Part shown: positions 8,539 to 16,662 of the stretch, one piece after another
How the letters are laid out: each line of letters opens with the position of its first letter
Numbering within the stretch: the stretch's first letter is position 1
From: Bacteroidales bacterium
GTDB taxonomy: Bacteria > Bacteroidota > Bacteroidia > Bacteroidales > F082
Direction: 5' to 3'
Assembly (NCBI GenBank): GCA_030683155.1
Contig: JAUXMV010000024.1
Span: 1 to 64,000 of the forward strand
Length of the DNA: 64,000 bases
Translations under genes and position numbers: made by a program
The notes under the pieces: generated by a model
What the model was told of the DNA's origin: nothing
Databases searched by the model: none
The model's input: the letters and a program-made list of their open reading frames with translations, nothing else

Positions 8539-9718
8539 ACTTATATGCCTGCAGGCCGGTGATTTCGTGGCCTGTAATGAGTAGATGAACATCATGCGTT
8601 CCTTCATAAGTAATCACCGACTCAAGATTCATCATGTGGCGCATCATCGGAAAATCACTTGTGATGCCCATCGCACCAAGAACTTGCCGCATTTCACGGG
8701 CAATATGAAGTGCCATTTCCACATTGTTGCGTTTGGCCATTGAAATCTGAGCAGGTGTTGCACGGCCTTCGTTACGTAAAACGCCAAGTCTCCACACAAG
8801 CAGCTGTGCTTTAGTGATTTCTGTTATCGCCTCAGCAAATTTCTTTTGCTGAAGTTGAAATGCCGCGATCGGTTTTCCAAACTGTTTCCGCTCAAGTGCG
8901 TAGCGCATAGCAGCATCATAGCAGTCCATTGCAGCGCCTATAACTCCCCAGGCAATGCCATATCTGGCAGAACTAAGGCAACTCAGCGGTCCCCGCAGCC
9001 CTTTTGCTCCGGGCAGCAGATTTTCTTTTGGCACCTTCACGTTATCGAAAACAAGCTCGCCTGTAATGGAAGCCCTCAACGACCATTTTCCATGGGTTTC
9101 AGGTGCTGTGAAGCCCTGCATTCCTTTCTCAACAAGCAATCCGCGAATTACATCATTTTCATCTTTTGCCCAAACCACAGCAACATTAGCAATAGAGGAG
9201 TTGGTGATCCACATTTTGGCGCCGTTAAGCAGATAATGATCACCCATGTCTTTGAAACGAGTTATCATGCTTCCGGGATCAGATCCATGATTGGGCTCAG
9301 TAAGTCCAAAACAGCCAACCATTTCTCCGGTTGCCAGTTTAGGAAGAAACCTGCGCTTTTGCTCTTCTGTGCCAAAGCTAAAAATCGGGTACATGACCAG
9401 AGAAGTCTGCACAGATGCCATCGAACGAAGTCCGGAATCGCCTCTTTCAAGTTCCTGCATGATGATTCCGTAACTTATATAATCCATTCCAGCTCCACCA
9501 AATTCTACAGGGATGAAAGGCCCGAAAGCGCCAATTTCACCCAATTCTTTGATAAGAGTTTTTGGGAAAATGGCTTTTTCAAAGTTGTCTTCGATAAATG
9601 GCTTAACTGAGCGATTCACCCATTCGCGTACTGCAGCACGAACAATTTTATGTTCTTCGGTTAGCAGATCATCTACAAGATAGTGATCAGGTGCAGTGAA
9701 TTTATTTATTGATGTCAT
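8537..9718 (-). CDS. Acyl-CoA dehydrogenase, glutaryl-CoA dehydrogenase type
   Basis: A 393-residue FAD enzyme of the acyl-CoA dehydrogenase fold. It carries the first signature (FGLTEPNHGSDPGS), the second signature region (QVLGAMGITSDFPMMRHMMN) and the catalytic Glu at about residue 372 in TYEGTHDVHLL, which is the wording of glutaryl-CoA dehydrogenases rather than short-chain ones. It would oxidise, and possibly decarboxylate, glutaryl-CoA in lysine or aromatic catabolism. No electron-transfer flavoprotein or other catabolic gene is adjacent, so the substrate is inference. I use ATG 9718; the longer frame needs a TTG at 9736. Confidence 0.88.
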   Translation of the reverse strand: MTSINKFTAPDHYLVDDLLTEEHKIVRAAVREWVNRSVKPFIEDNFEKAIFPKTLIKELGEIGAFGPFIPVEFGGAGMDYISYGIIMQELERGDSGLRSMASVQTSLVMYPIFSFGTEEQKRRFLPKLATGEMVGCFGLTEPNHGSDPGSMITRFKDMGDHYLLNGAKMWITNSSIANVAVVWAKDENDVIRGLLVEKGMQGFTAPETHGKWSLRASITGELVFDNVKVPKENLLPGAKGLRGPLSCLSSARYGIAWGVIGAAMDCYDAAMRYALERKQFGKPIAAFQLQQKKFAEAITEITKAQLLVWRLGVLRNEGRATPAQISMAKRNNVEMALHIAREMRQVLGAMGITSDFPMMRHMMNLESVITYEGTHDVHLLITGHEITGLQAYK

Positions 9719-9780
9719 TTTGAATAAATTGATCAAACGAATTGCGTAAAAAATATTGGCATAAAAGTAATGGATTATTT

Positions 9781-9985
9781 GTTTTTGAATGCGAATGTGA
9801 TGATTGTATGATTGAAATTCCTATTCAGTCGGATATAGATCTGCTGCAAAATGTTATCTATGAATCCGGTAGTTATCATAATCCAGTTTTCCGAAATGAG
9901 CTTCAGTCAGCTTGAAACACTTTGGGTTGTTTGTCCTTATTGCGGCAAGAAAGTTCCGAAAAGCCAGAAGAAGCCTTTGAAATAG
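9781..9985 (+). pseudogene. Probable frameshifted small zinc-ribbon gene
   Basis: In the gap between two genes, one frame (9781-9915) encodes ECECDDC followed by a plausible IEIPIQSDIDLL segment and stops at TGA 9913. The +1 frame (ATG 9896 to TAG 9985) continues with LWVVCPYCGKKVPK. Joined by one base shift near 9902-9912, they give a protein of about 65 residues with CxCxxC and CPYC pairs, as in zinc ribbons. No start codon is seen upstream of 9781 in that frame; ATG 9808 would cut off the first cysteines. Decay or a sequence error are both possible. Confidence 0.4.
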
Positions 9986-10043
9986 TCTTTTTTTGAATTC
10001 TTAATTACAGTAAACTCATTGCGAAAAGGTATTTTGTTGCCTT

Positions 10044-10077
10044 TTTGGTTCCATGAAGTAAATGTCTGCTAGCTTTG
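10044..10077 (+). promoter_or_regulatory. Bacteroidota-type promoter (TTTG-22-TAGCTTTG)
   Basis: TTTG at 10044 and TAGCTTTG at 10070 are 22 bases apart, within the 17-23 known for this phylum. The ATG of the downstream gene is at 10109. Confidence 0.7.
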
Positions 10078-10108
10078 CAGCCCATTAGTTGTTTATATCG
10101 ATAAATTT

Positions 10109-11278
10109 ATGAAGTATCTTTTTTGGGCTTTGGCTCTGGTATTTGCATCTCTTTCTGTCAGATCACAAAGCATCGGATATCCTGCTCTGGGTACTGAAAA
10201 AACGCTTGAAGTGATGACCTGGAATATTGAGTGGTTTCCAAAAAACGGTCAATCTACCCTTGATTATGTCACTGCAATTATTAATGACCTTGATGTTGAT
10301 TTGATAGCATTTCAGGAGATTGGCGATACTGTTGCATTTAAACAGATGCTTATAAACCTTGAAGGTTATAGCGGATTTTTTAAATCGGCCAGATTTGGAG
10401 GGCTTGTTTATGTTTACAAGAAGAATACCATTCACATAAACCAGATTTATGAAATTTATACTGGCTCAAGCTTCAGAAGTCCCTTTCCCAGAGCACCTGT
10501 CGTGATAGATTTTAATTTCAGAAATCAGAACTATATTGTAATCAACAATCATTTGAAATGCTGTGGCGATGGCTTTATGAATATATCCAATCCAAATGAT
10601 GAAGAAACACGAAGGTTTATCGCAGTCAATCTTCTGAAGGAATATGTGGATGTTAATTTTCCTGATAAAAATGTCATGATCGTGGGAGATTTGAATGATG
10701 TGATTGAGGATGCTTATGCCCACAATGTTTTCAGAAACATCTTGGATGATAAAGATAACTATTTGTTTGCCGACCTTGGAATTGCGAATGGAAACAGCGC
10801 AAATTGGGCTTATCCATCATGGCCTTCGCATCTTGATCACATCATTATAACCAATGAACTTTTTGATGCTTTTGACAATGACACTTCTGAAATACGTGTT
10901 GTAAAAATTGATGAATATTTGGCCGGTGGATGGCAGGAATATGATCAGCACGTCTCAGATCACAGGCCTGTTGCAATAAAACTGATGCCTGATCAAAGTC
11001 TGGGAGTACAGGATTTTGATGTTGCCATGCATCCATTTTCTAACTATCCAAATCCTTTTTCAGAAGAAACAAGTCTGTCGTTTCCATTATTGAATGTTGA
11101 TGCAGAAGTTCTTATTGGCAATATGTTTGGTCAGATTGTATTCAAACAGCAAGTCAATCAAGGCCAAACTTCTTTGAAATGGAACCCCCAGCGTTTGCCT
11201 GAAGGAGTATACTTTGCCAACCTGATCGTAAACGGCAGAATTGTTGCCTTTTCAAAACTTGTATTCGTCGCTCAATAG
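10109..11278 (+). CDS. Secreted endonuclease/exonuclease/phosphatase-fold protein with type IX sorting tail
   Basis: A 389-residue exported protein. After a signal peptide (about 1-19) comes an EEP fold: TWNIEWFP, the metal-binding Glu in AFQEIGD, VGDLNDV, and HLDHIII and SDHRPVAI at the end of the domain (about 290). The last 80 residues form a type A sorting domain (NYPNPFSEETSLSF, then GVYFANLIVNG). The enzyme could be an extracellular nuclease or phosphodiesterase that gathers phosphate or nucleotides; the substrate is not determined. It has its own promoter and a shared terminator. Confidence 0.9.
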   Translation: MKYLFWALALVFASLSVRSQSIGYPALGTEKTLEVMTWNIEWFPKNGQSTLDYVTAIINDLDVDLIAFQEIGDTVAFKQMLINLEGYSGFFKSARFGGLVYVYKKNTIHINQIYEIYTGSSFRSPFPRAPVVIDFNFRNQNYIVINNHLKCCGDGFMNISNPNDEETRRFIAVNLLKEYVDVNFPDKNVMIVGDLNDVIEDAYAHNVFRNILDDKDNYLFADLGIANGNSANWAYPSWPSHLDHIIITNELFDAFDNDTSEIRVVKIDEYLAGGWQEYDQHVSDHRPVAIKLMPDQSLGVQDFDVAMHPFSNYPNPFSEETSLSFPLLNVDAEVLIGNMFGQIVFKQQVNQGQTSLKWNPQRLPEGVYFANLIVNGRIVAFSKLVFVAQ

Positions 11279-11283
11279 CAAAA

Positions 11284-11311
11284 AAAAGGCAACCCCTAAA
11301 GGTCGCCTTTT
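11284..11311. terminator. Bidirectional terminator between the EEP gene and dnaK
   Basis: AAAAGGC and GCCTTTT pair, with one mismatch and a further 3-bp ACC/GGT stem around a 6-base loop. A and T tracts flank it on both sides, and the neighbouring genes converge. Confidence 0.85.
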
Positions 11312-11338
11312 AAATATATATTGAGTTTGAATTGACGT

Positions 11339-13261
11339 TTATTTCTTATCGTCGACTTCTTCAAAATCTACATCAGTAACTTCGTCATCGCCAGGTTTTT
11401 TGGCTCCGGCATCTGCGTCAGCTCCGGCTCCAGGGTTTTGTTGTGCATTTGCATCAGCCTGGGTGTTCTTATACATTTCCTCACTTGCTGATTGCCAGAT
11501 ACCGTTAAGTTTGGTCATGGCACTGTCAACAGCTGTCACATCCTGATTTCTGTGTGCATTTTTCAATTGCTCCAGTGCAGCTTCGATCTCGCTTTTCTTT
11601 TCGGCCGGCAATTTGTCGCCATATTCCTTAAGCTGCTTCTCAGTCTGAAAAATAAGGGCATCGGCAGCATTGAGCTTGTCAACACGTTCACGCTCTTTTT
11701 TATCTGATTCAGCATTGGCCAAAGCCTCCTCTTTCATACGCTGAATATCGGCATCGCTTAATCCTGACGAAGCTTCGATGCGGATGCTTTGAGTTTTTCC
11801 GGTTGCCTTGTCTTTGGCCGAAACATGTAGAATACCGTTTGAGTCAATGTCGAAAGTGACTTCAACCTGTGGTATTCCGCGTGGTGCCGGTGGAATGCCA
11901 TCTAAATGGAAACGACCGATACTTTTGTTTTGGTTGGCCATAGGGCGTTCACCCTGAAGCACATGTATTTCTACAGAAGGCTGATTATCCGATGCGGTGG
12001 AAAAAGTTTCCGATTTTCTTGTTGGAATTGTTGTGTTTGATTCGATCAGACGAGTCATTACACCTCCAAGAGTCTCGATGCCAAGTGAAAGTGGTGTAAC
12101 ATCCAGCAGCAGAACATCTTTTACTTCTCCAGTTAAAACACCTCCCTGAATGGCAGCGCCAATAGCAACAACCTCGTCAGGATTAACTCCTTTTGAAGGC
12201 TCCTTGCCAAAGAAATCTTTTACAATTTGCTGAATGGCTGGAATACGTGTTGAACCACCAACAAGAATTACATCGTCGATATCGGCTGCTGAGAGACCTG
12301 CATCTTTGAGTGCCTGACGACATGGTTCTATTGTTGCGCGGATAAGCTGATCATTGAGTTGTTCAAATTTTGAACGTGTAAGCTTACGAACAAGGTGTTT
12401 CGGCACACCGTCAACGGGCATGATATAGGGCAGATTGATTTCAGTTTCGGTTGAACTTGAGAGTTCAATCTTGGCTTTTTCAGCGGCTTCTTTCAAGCGC
12501 TGCAATGCCATTGGATCTTTTCTCAGGTCTAAGCCTTCATCTTGTTTGAACTCATCTGCCAGCCAGTTAATGATATTGTGGTCAAAGTCATCACCTCCAA
12601 GGTGGGTGTTGCCATTTGTTGATTTCACTTCAAATACACCATCTCCAAGTTCAAGAATTGATATATCGAAAGTTCCTCCACCTAAGTCATAGACGGCAAC
12701 TTTTATATCACTTCTTTTTTTGTCAAGGCCATAGGCAAGTGCAGCTGCAGTAGGCTCGTTGATAATACGACGGACCTTAAGACCTGCAATTTCTCCGGCT
12801 TCTTTTGTTGCCTGACGTTGCGAATCACTAAAATATGCCGGTACCGTAATCACAGCTTCTGTCACTGTTTGACCAAGATAATCTTCAGCAGTTTTCTTCA
12901 TTTTCTGAAGAATCATCGCTGAAATTTCTTGCGGGGTGTATAAACGATCTTCTATTTTAACACGGGGTGTATTGTTGTCGCCTTTTACAACTTTAAACGG
13001 AACTCTTCCGGTTTCGGTTGTTACACGGTCGAAATTTTCACCCATGAATCGTTTAATTGAAAATATTGTTTTGGTGGGGTTCGTGATAGCCTGACGCTTT
13101 GCTGGATCACCAACTTTACGCTCACCATTGTCGGCAAAACCAACTACTGAAGGCGTTGTGCGACGTCCTTCACTGTTTGGAATTACAACAGGCTCATTGC
13201 CTTCCATCACGGACACGCAGGAATTAGTTGTTCCCAAGTCGATTCCGATAATTTTTCCCAT
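11339..13261 (-). CDS. dnaK: Molecular chaperone DnaK (Hsp70)
   Basis: A 640-residue cytoplasmic chaperone that binds unfolded peptides under ATP control with DnaJ and GrpE. The N-terminus [15 protein letters not shown] is the phosphate-1 motif; [13 protein letters not shown] is the phosphate-2 motif and [10 protein letters not shown] the adenosine motif. The substrate-binding domain covers about 390-500. The C-terminus ends in an acidic [11 protein letters not shown] tail typical of DnaK. grpE and dnaJ are not adjacent. It has an unusually good Shine-Dalgarno sequence and a long leader. Confidence 0.98.
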   Translation of the reverse strand: MGKIIGIDLGTTNSCVSVMEGNEPVVIPNSEGRRTTPSVVGFADNGERKVGDPAKRQAITNPTKTIFSIKRFMGENFDRVTTETGRVPFKVVKGDNNTPRVKIEDRLYTPQEISAMILQKMKKTAEDYLGQTVTEAVITVPAYFSDSQRQATKEAGEIAGLKVRRIINEPTAAALAYGLDKKRSDIKVAVYDLGGGTFDISILELGDGVFEVKSTNGNTHLGGDDFDHNIINWLADEFKQDEGLDLRKDPMALQRLKEAAEKAKIELSSSTETEINLPYIMPVDGVPKHLVRKLTRSKFEQLNDQLIRATIEPCRQALKDAGLSAADIDDVILVGGSTRIPAIQQIVKDFFGKEPSKGVNPDEVVAIGAAIQGGVLTGEVKDVLLLDVTPLSLGIETLGGVMTRLIESNTTIPTRKSETFSTASDNQPSVEIHVLQGERPMANQNKSIGRFHLDGIPPAPRGIPQVEVTFDIDSNGILHVSAKDKATGKTQSIRIEASSGLSDADIQRMKEEALANAESDKKERERVDKLNAADALIFQTEKQLKEYGDKLPAEKKSEIEAALEQLKNAHRNQDVTAVDSAMTKLNGIWQSASEEMYKNTQADANAQQNPGAGADADAGAKKPGDDEVTDVDFEEVDDKK

Positions 13262-13269
13262 TATGTTTT

Positions 13270-13275
13270 CCTCCT
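13270..13275 (-). promoter_or_regulatory. Strong Shine-Dalgarno sequence before dnaK
   Basis: On the minus strand AGGAGG lies 8 bases before the dnaK ATG. Most genes in this window have no such sequence, which is normal for the phylum, so this one stands out and fixes the start. Confidence 0.8.
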
Positions 13276-13655
13276 GAAATATAAGTTTGAATGTCTTAAT
13301 TTTAATTTACTGTTACTGGATTGACAATGATTATGCCAACCAAGAACTATTTTGCCAAAAATTAAAAAAACACATTCTTTAATCATGTCATTATGAACAT
13401 GTTAAATTTATAATACTGATTTACAGTAGTTTAAATGTGTTGTCATTTATGTATGCGTCTGACAGTCGGAAGGTGACAAAAAGACAGAATGGTTGCATCT
13501 ATAATATGATTCAAGAGAATCTCAGACTGTTATTAGTCCAAAAATGTTTTGATTCTTAAAGATAAAATTCTTGACAATGGCTAGAAATAATCGCTGCTAA
13601 TGCCAATTTTAGTTTAATGAAAGATTGTTTTAAAAGAACTGAAAACGATCAATTT
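13276..13655. other. Non-coding gap upstream of dnaK
   Basis: A 380-base A/T-rich stretch between dnaK and a lipoprotein gene on the same strand. It should hold the dnaK promoter, but I see no exact TAnnTTTG match near the gene. An inverted repeat CATGT-N8-ACATG at 13384-13401 is the clearest structure and could be an operator. No open frame is convincing. Confidence 0.5.
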
Positions 13656-14633
13656 TTATGGATTAAGAACAAATCCCCAGTTGTAATCTTCAACCAATTT
13701 AACTTCGCTCTGAACTGAAAGCCCGTATCTACGTTTAATCGTTTTTCTGGAAGAGAAAATCCCGTAGCCATTTTCAATGTTGGTAAATTCAGGAATCTCC
13801 ATGACGATGCTATTGCTTGGAGCATTTACATCAATATAGGTGCTGAGCTCATCTCCGCCTGAAGAAATAATGACATCAACTGATCCCGCAAATCTTTTGA
13901 TGTTAAGACCGCTGCTGAGCTGGTTGCCAAGAAGGTTGTAAAAAGTTTCGCCTAAGTAGGTGATTTCAAGCGCTTCGCCTCCCGACAAGCCGTTTGATTT
14001 CCTGGTTCCAAGATACCATGTGAGTGTTTTGTTAATAGTATCAGGATTTCCGGGATGAAGCTCTCTGTAAAAAAATTTCATGCTAACCTCATAGCGTTTA
14101 CCACTTTCAGCCGAACTCCAGCGAATGTTCGTTGGAACGGTTGCAGCAAAATTGATTCTGTTTATAGGTTGCTGAATTGAAAAATCCTTTACCAGGGTTG
14201 TGCTCGACCTTATTTCATTGTCGCCTTTATCAACGACTAAAGTATAGGCTGCATCAGCCACAAGAGGTGAAGTTGTATAATAAAGTTTTTGCTCAGGAAA
14301 ATAAAAAATAGAATCACCCGCAAGTTTATTTCGTTTTGTGATGGTATCCAATATTATTGCTGGAAGATCAACGTTGTTGCGTCTGCCTAAAAGTCGGGCG
14401 TTGAGTTTACCTGCATAATTGCTCGAATCAGGGTTTCTGGCAAACAGAAGCGCATTGCCGGGTCCCAGAAATGCTTTTGTTATTTTGATAAAAGTTGTAT
14501 CAACACCAGTTTCAAGAATTCCATAAACAATTGTAATGTCTTTGTAGTCGGCATAATTGTCTACCTCTGTGCTGCAAGCACTGAAAAATAGAATAAATGA
14601 TATAGAGATTATTGCCAGAAAGTACCTTGTCAT
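13656..14633 (-). CDS. Bacteroidota lipoprotein of unknown function
   Basis: A 325-residue lipoprotein. The signal ends FFSACSTEVD, with the lipidated Cys about 20 residues from the start. The first mature segment, YADYKDITIVYGILE, and a domain rich in beta-strand patterns recall the Bacteroidota lipoproteins near DUF4249, but I cannot assign the family. I use ATG 14633, because the signal peptide begins there; the 15 codons before it are not signal-like. No TonB receptor is adjacent. Function unknown, probably cell-surface or periplasmic. Confidence 0.75.
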   Translation of the reverse strand: MTRYFLAIISISFILFFSACSTEVDNYADYKDITIVYGILETGVDTTFIKITKAFLGPGNALLFARNPDSSNYAGKLNARLLGRRNNVDLPAIILDTITKRNKLAGDSIFYFPEQKLYYTTSPLVADAAYTLVVDKGDNEIRSSTTLVKDFSIQQPINRINFAATVPTNIRWSSAESGKRYEVSMKFFYRELHPGNPDTINKTLTWYLGTRKSNGLSGGEALEITYLGETFYNLLGNQLSSGLNIKRFAGSVDVIISSGGDELSTYIDVNAPSNSIVMEIPEFTNIENGYGIFSSRKTIKRRYGLSVQSEVKLVEDYNWGFVLNP

Positions 14634-14843
14634 ATTTTTAAAATTAATGTGCAAAATTAATACTAATTGCCTTAGCAATTTTTCAATGTTGAAGATTTGA
14701 CCGAATCTGTTACCAGCTTTTACAATTTTCGATAAAAGAATGGTGTAACTTTGTCCCGGCTTTTTATTTAAAAACGTTTATAGCCGATGCATTTTTCGAA
14801 GTTATAACCGTTAATTTAAAGCCCTTGATTTATTTAAACGTGC

Positions 14844-14851
14844 TAATTTTG
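14844..14851 (+). promoter_or_regulatory. -7 element upstream of panB
   Basis: TAATTTTG matches TAnnTTTG. A TTG lies 16 bases upstream (14825-14827). The panB leader would be about 75 bases. A second -7 match, TAACTTTG, lies at 14746-14753. Confidence 0.45.
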
Positions 14852-14931
14852 GTCTTTAGTGTTTTTTCGGTCAATTTAGCTTCATAAATTCTGATTTAGA
14901 ATTAATTTATCTTTTCATAAAAATATTAGAC

Positions 14932-15747
14932 ATGTACTTATCGCAGGATATTCCAAAAATTACAACCCACGTGCTTCAGGAGATGAAGCTGAAGGGTGAA
15001 AAAATTGCAATGCTTACTGCCTACGATTTTTCTATGGCAAAAATTCTTGATGAGGCTGGCATTGATGTTATCCTTGTTGGCGACAGCGCTTCCAACGTGA
15101 TGGCAGGGCACAAAACCACCTTGCCCATTACATTGAATGAAATGATCTATCATGCTTCTTCTGTCATGAGAGCCGTAACACGCTCACTAGTAGTGGTCGA
15201 CATGCCTTTTGGAACATATCAGGGCAACTCAAAAGAAGCGCTTCACTCTGCAATTCGTATTATGAAAGAGTCAGGTGCAAATGCCGTGAAAATGGAAGGA
15301 GGCGAAGAAATTGTTGAGTCTATTGACCGTATTTTAAGTGCCGGCATACCTATCCTAGGGCATCTTGGACTTACGCCGCAAAGCATAAATAAGTTCGGCA
15401 CCTACGTTGTCCGCGCCACCGAAGAACGTGAGGCTGACAAATTACGCCGTGATGCTACGATTCTTGAGCAGGCTGGCTGTTTTGGAATAGTGCTGGAAAA
15501 AATACCCTCCCAGCTGGCAACCGAAGTCACCAAGGCTGCCCGCATACCTACAATAGGAATTGGTGCCGGAAGTGGTGTGGATGGTCAGGTGCTTGTTTTA
15601 CATGATATGTTAGGCATAAACCAGAAGTTTTCGCCGCGTTTTTTAAGAAGATATCACAACTTATATGAAGAAATAAAGGGCTCTGTCGGCTCTTATATCA
15701 CAGATGTGAAATCGGTTAATTTCCCTAGTGAGCGCGAGCAATATTAG
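14932..15747 (+). CDS. panB: 3-methyl-2-oxobutanoate hydroxymethyltransferase
   Basis: Transfers a hydroxymethyl group from methylene-tetrahydrofolate to alpha-ketoisovalerate, giving ketopantoate, the first committed step to pantothenate and CoA. The 271-residue TIM-barrel protein shows [10 protein letters not shown], the metal-binding [27 protein letters not shown] and the catalytic Glu region GIVLEKIP, with PTIGIGAG near the end. Length is normal. panC and panD are not in this window. The RluA-type gene follows 26 bases later and may be in the same transcript. Confidence 0.97.
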   Translation: MYLSQDIPKITTHVLQEMKLKGEKIAMLTAYDFSMAKILDEAGIDVILVGDSASNVMAGHKTTLPITLNEMIYHASSVMRAVTRSLVVVDMPFGTYQGNSKEALHSAIRIMKESGANAVKMEGGEEIVESIDRILSAGIPILGHLGLTPQSINKFGTYVVRATEEREADKLRRDATILEQAGCFGIVLEKIPSQLATEVTKAARIPTIGIGAGSGVDGQVLVLHDMLGINQKFSPRFLRRYHNLYEEIKGSVGSYITDVKSVNFPSEREQY

Positions 15748-15773
15748 CATGATTCCTTGAAAAAAAGCTTGTT

Positions 15774-16454
15774 GTGGCCGATGTTTCAAATCGTATATTG
15801 TTTGAAGACAATCATTTACTGATAGTCAATAAATTGCCTTCAGAGATTGTGCAAGGCGATAAAACAGGTGATGTTAGTTTGCTGGATGATGTAAAAAGTT
15901 ATCTTAAAACTACCTATAACAAACAGGGAAATGTTTTTGCAGGCTTGGTTCACCGTATCGACAGGCCGGTTAGCGGGGCAGTAGTTTTTGCAAAAACGAG
16001 CAAGGCACTCACACGAATGACGGCTTTGGTCAGGGAAAGGGATTTTGATAAAAAGTATCTCGCAATTGTAAGAAATAAACCACATGATGAAGAAGGCTTA
16101 TTGGAGCACTTTCTAGTTAAGAATGAAGCTCAAAACAAGTCATATATCTCAAAAGAAAGTGTTTCAGGGGCTAAAAATGCACAGTTAAAATACAGACTCA
16201 TAGGTGCTTCAAAATCCTTTTTCCTTTTGGAAATAACTTTGCTTACCGGACGTCATCATCAAATAAGGGTTCAACTTGCAGCCATTGGTTGTCCGATTTT
16301 GGGCGACCTTAAATATGGCGATAAGCGTTCAAATGTCGATGGCTCCATTTGCCTGCATGCACATACCATAGTTTTTGAACATCCAATTAAAAAGCAGGCT
16401 ATTTCAATTGTTGCCGACATGCCGAAAACAATGCCATGGACTGCCTTTTTTTGA
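15774..16454 (+). CDS. RluA-family pseudouridine synthase
   Basis: Converts uridine to pseudouridine in rRNA or tRNA. The 226-residue protein has the catalytic Asp motif HRIDRPVSG near residue 62, preceded by ILFEDNHLLIVNKL and followed by LLTGRHHQIRVQLA, as in the RluA group. It lacks an N-terminal S4 domain, like RluA, RluC-short or TruC forms; the target base is not known. The start is GTG at 15774, giving MADVSNRILF, with no ATG at a sensible place. Confidence 0.92.
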   Translation: MADVSNRILFEDNHLLIVNKLPSEIVQGDKTGDVSLLDDVKSYLKTTYNKQGNVFAGLVHRIDRPVSGAVVFAKTSKALTRMTALVRERDFDKKYLAIVRNKPHDEEGLLEHFLVKNEAQNKSYISKESVSGAKNAQLKYRLIGASKSFFLLEITLLTGRHHQIRVQLAAIGCPILGDLKYGDKRSNVDGSICLHAHTIVFEHPIKKQAISIVADMPKTMPWTAFF

Positions 16455-16628
16455 GGTGTCTAAAACCAAGATTTCGTTGAAAATCATTTTTAAATGAGGT
16501 TTGCATAGAAGATTCATTCAAAAACAGACTTTTAGCACATATGAAACTCCCTGATAGCGTGACTATAGGGAAGCATAGTTTCAAATAGCCAGCAAAAAAG
16601 TAACAAGCAAAGACAAAGACAAAACTTC

Positions 16629-16636
16629 TATCTTTG
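16629..16636 (+). promoter_or_regulatory. -7 element (TATCTTTG) for the metallopeptidase gene
   Basis: An exact TAnnTTTG match 27 bases before ATG 16663. No TTG at the usual spacing is seen. Confidence 0.5.
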
Positions 16637-16662
16637 ACACTCGTTAAAACTTTCAAAAAACT

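Noticed and set aside
8846-9610. A 254-codon frame on the plus strand inside the acyl-CoA dehydrogenase gene
   Set aside because: Antisense to a well-supported enzyme, no recognised motif, Cys- and Ser-rich shadow composition.
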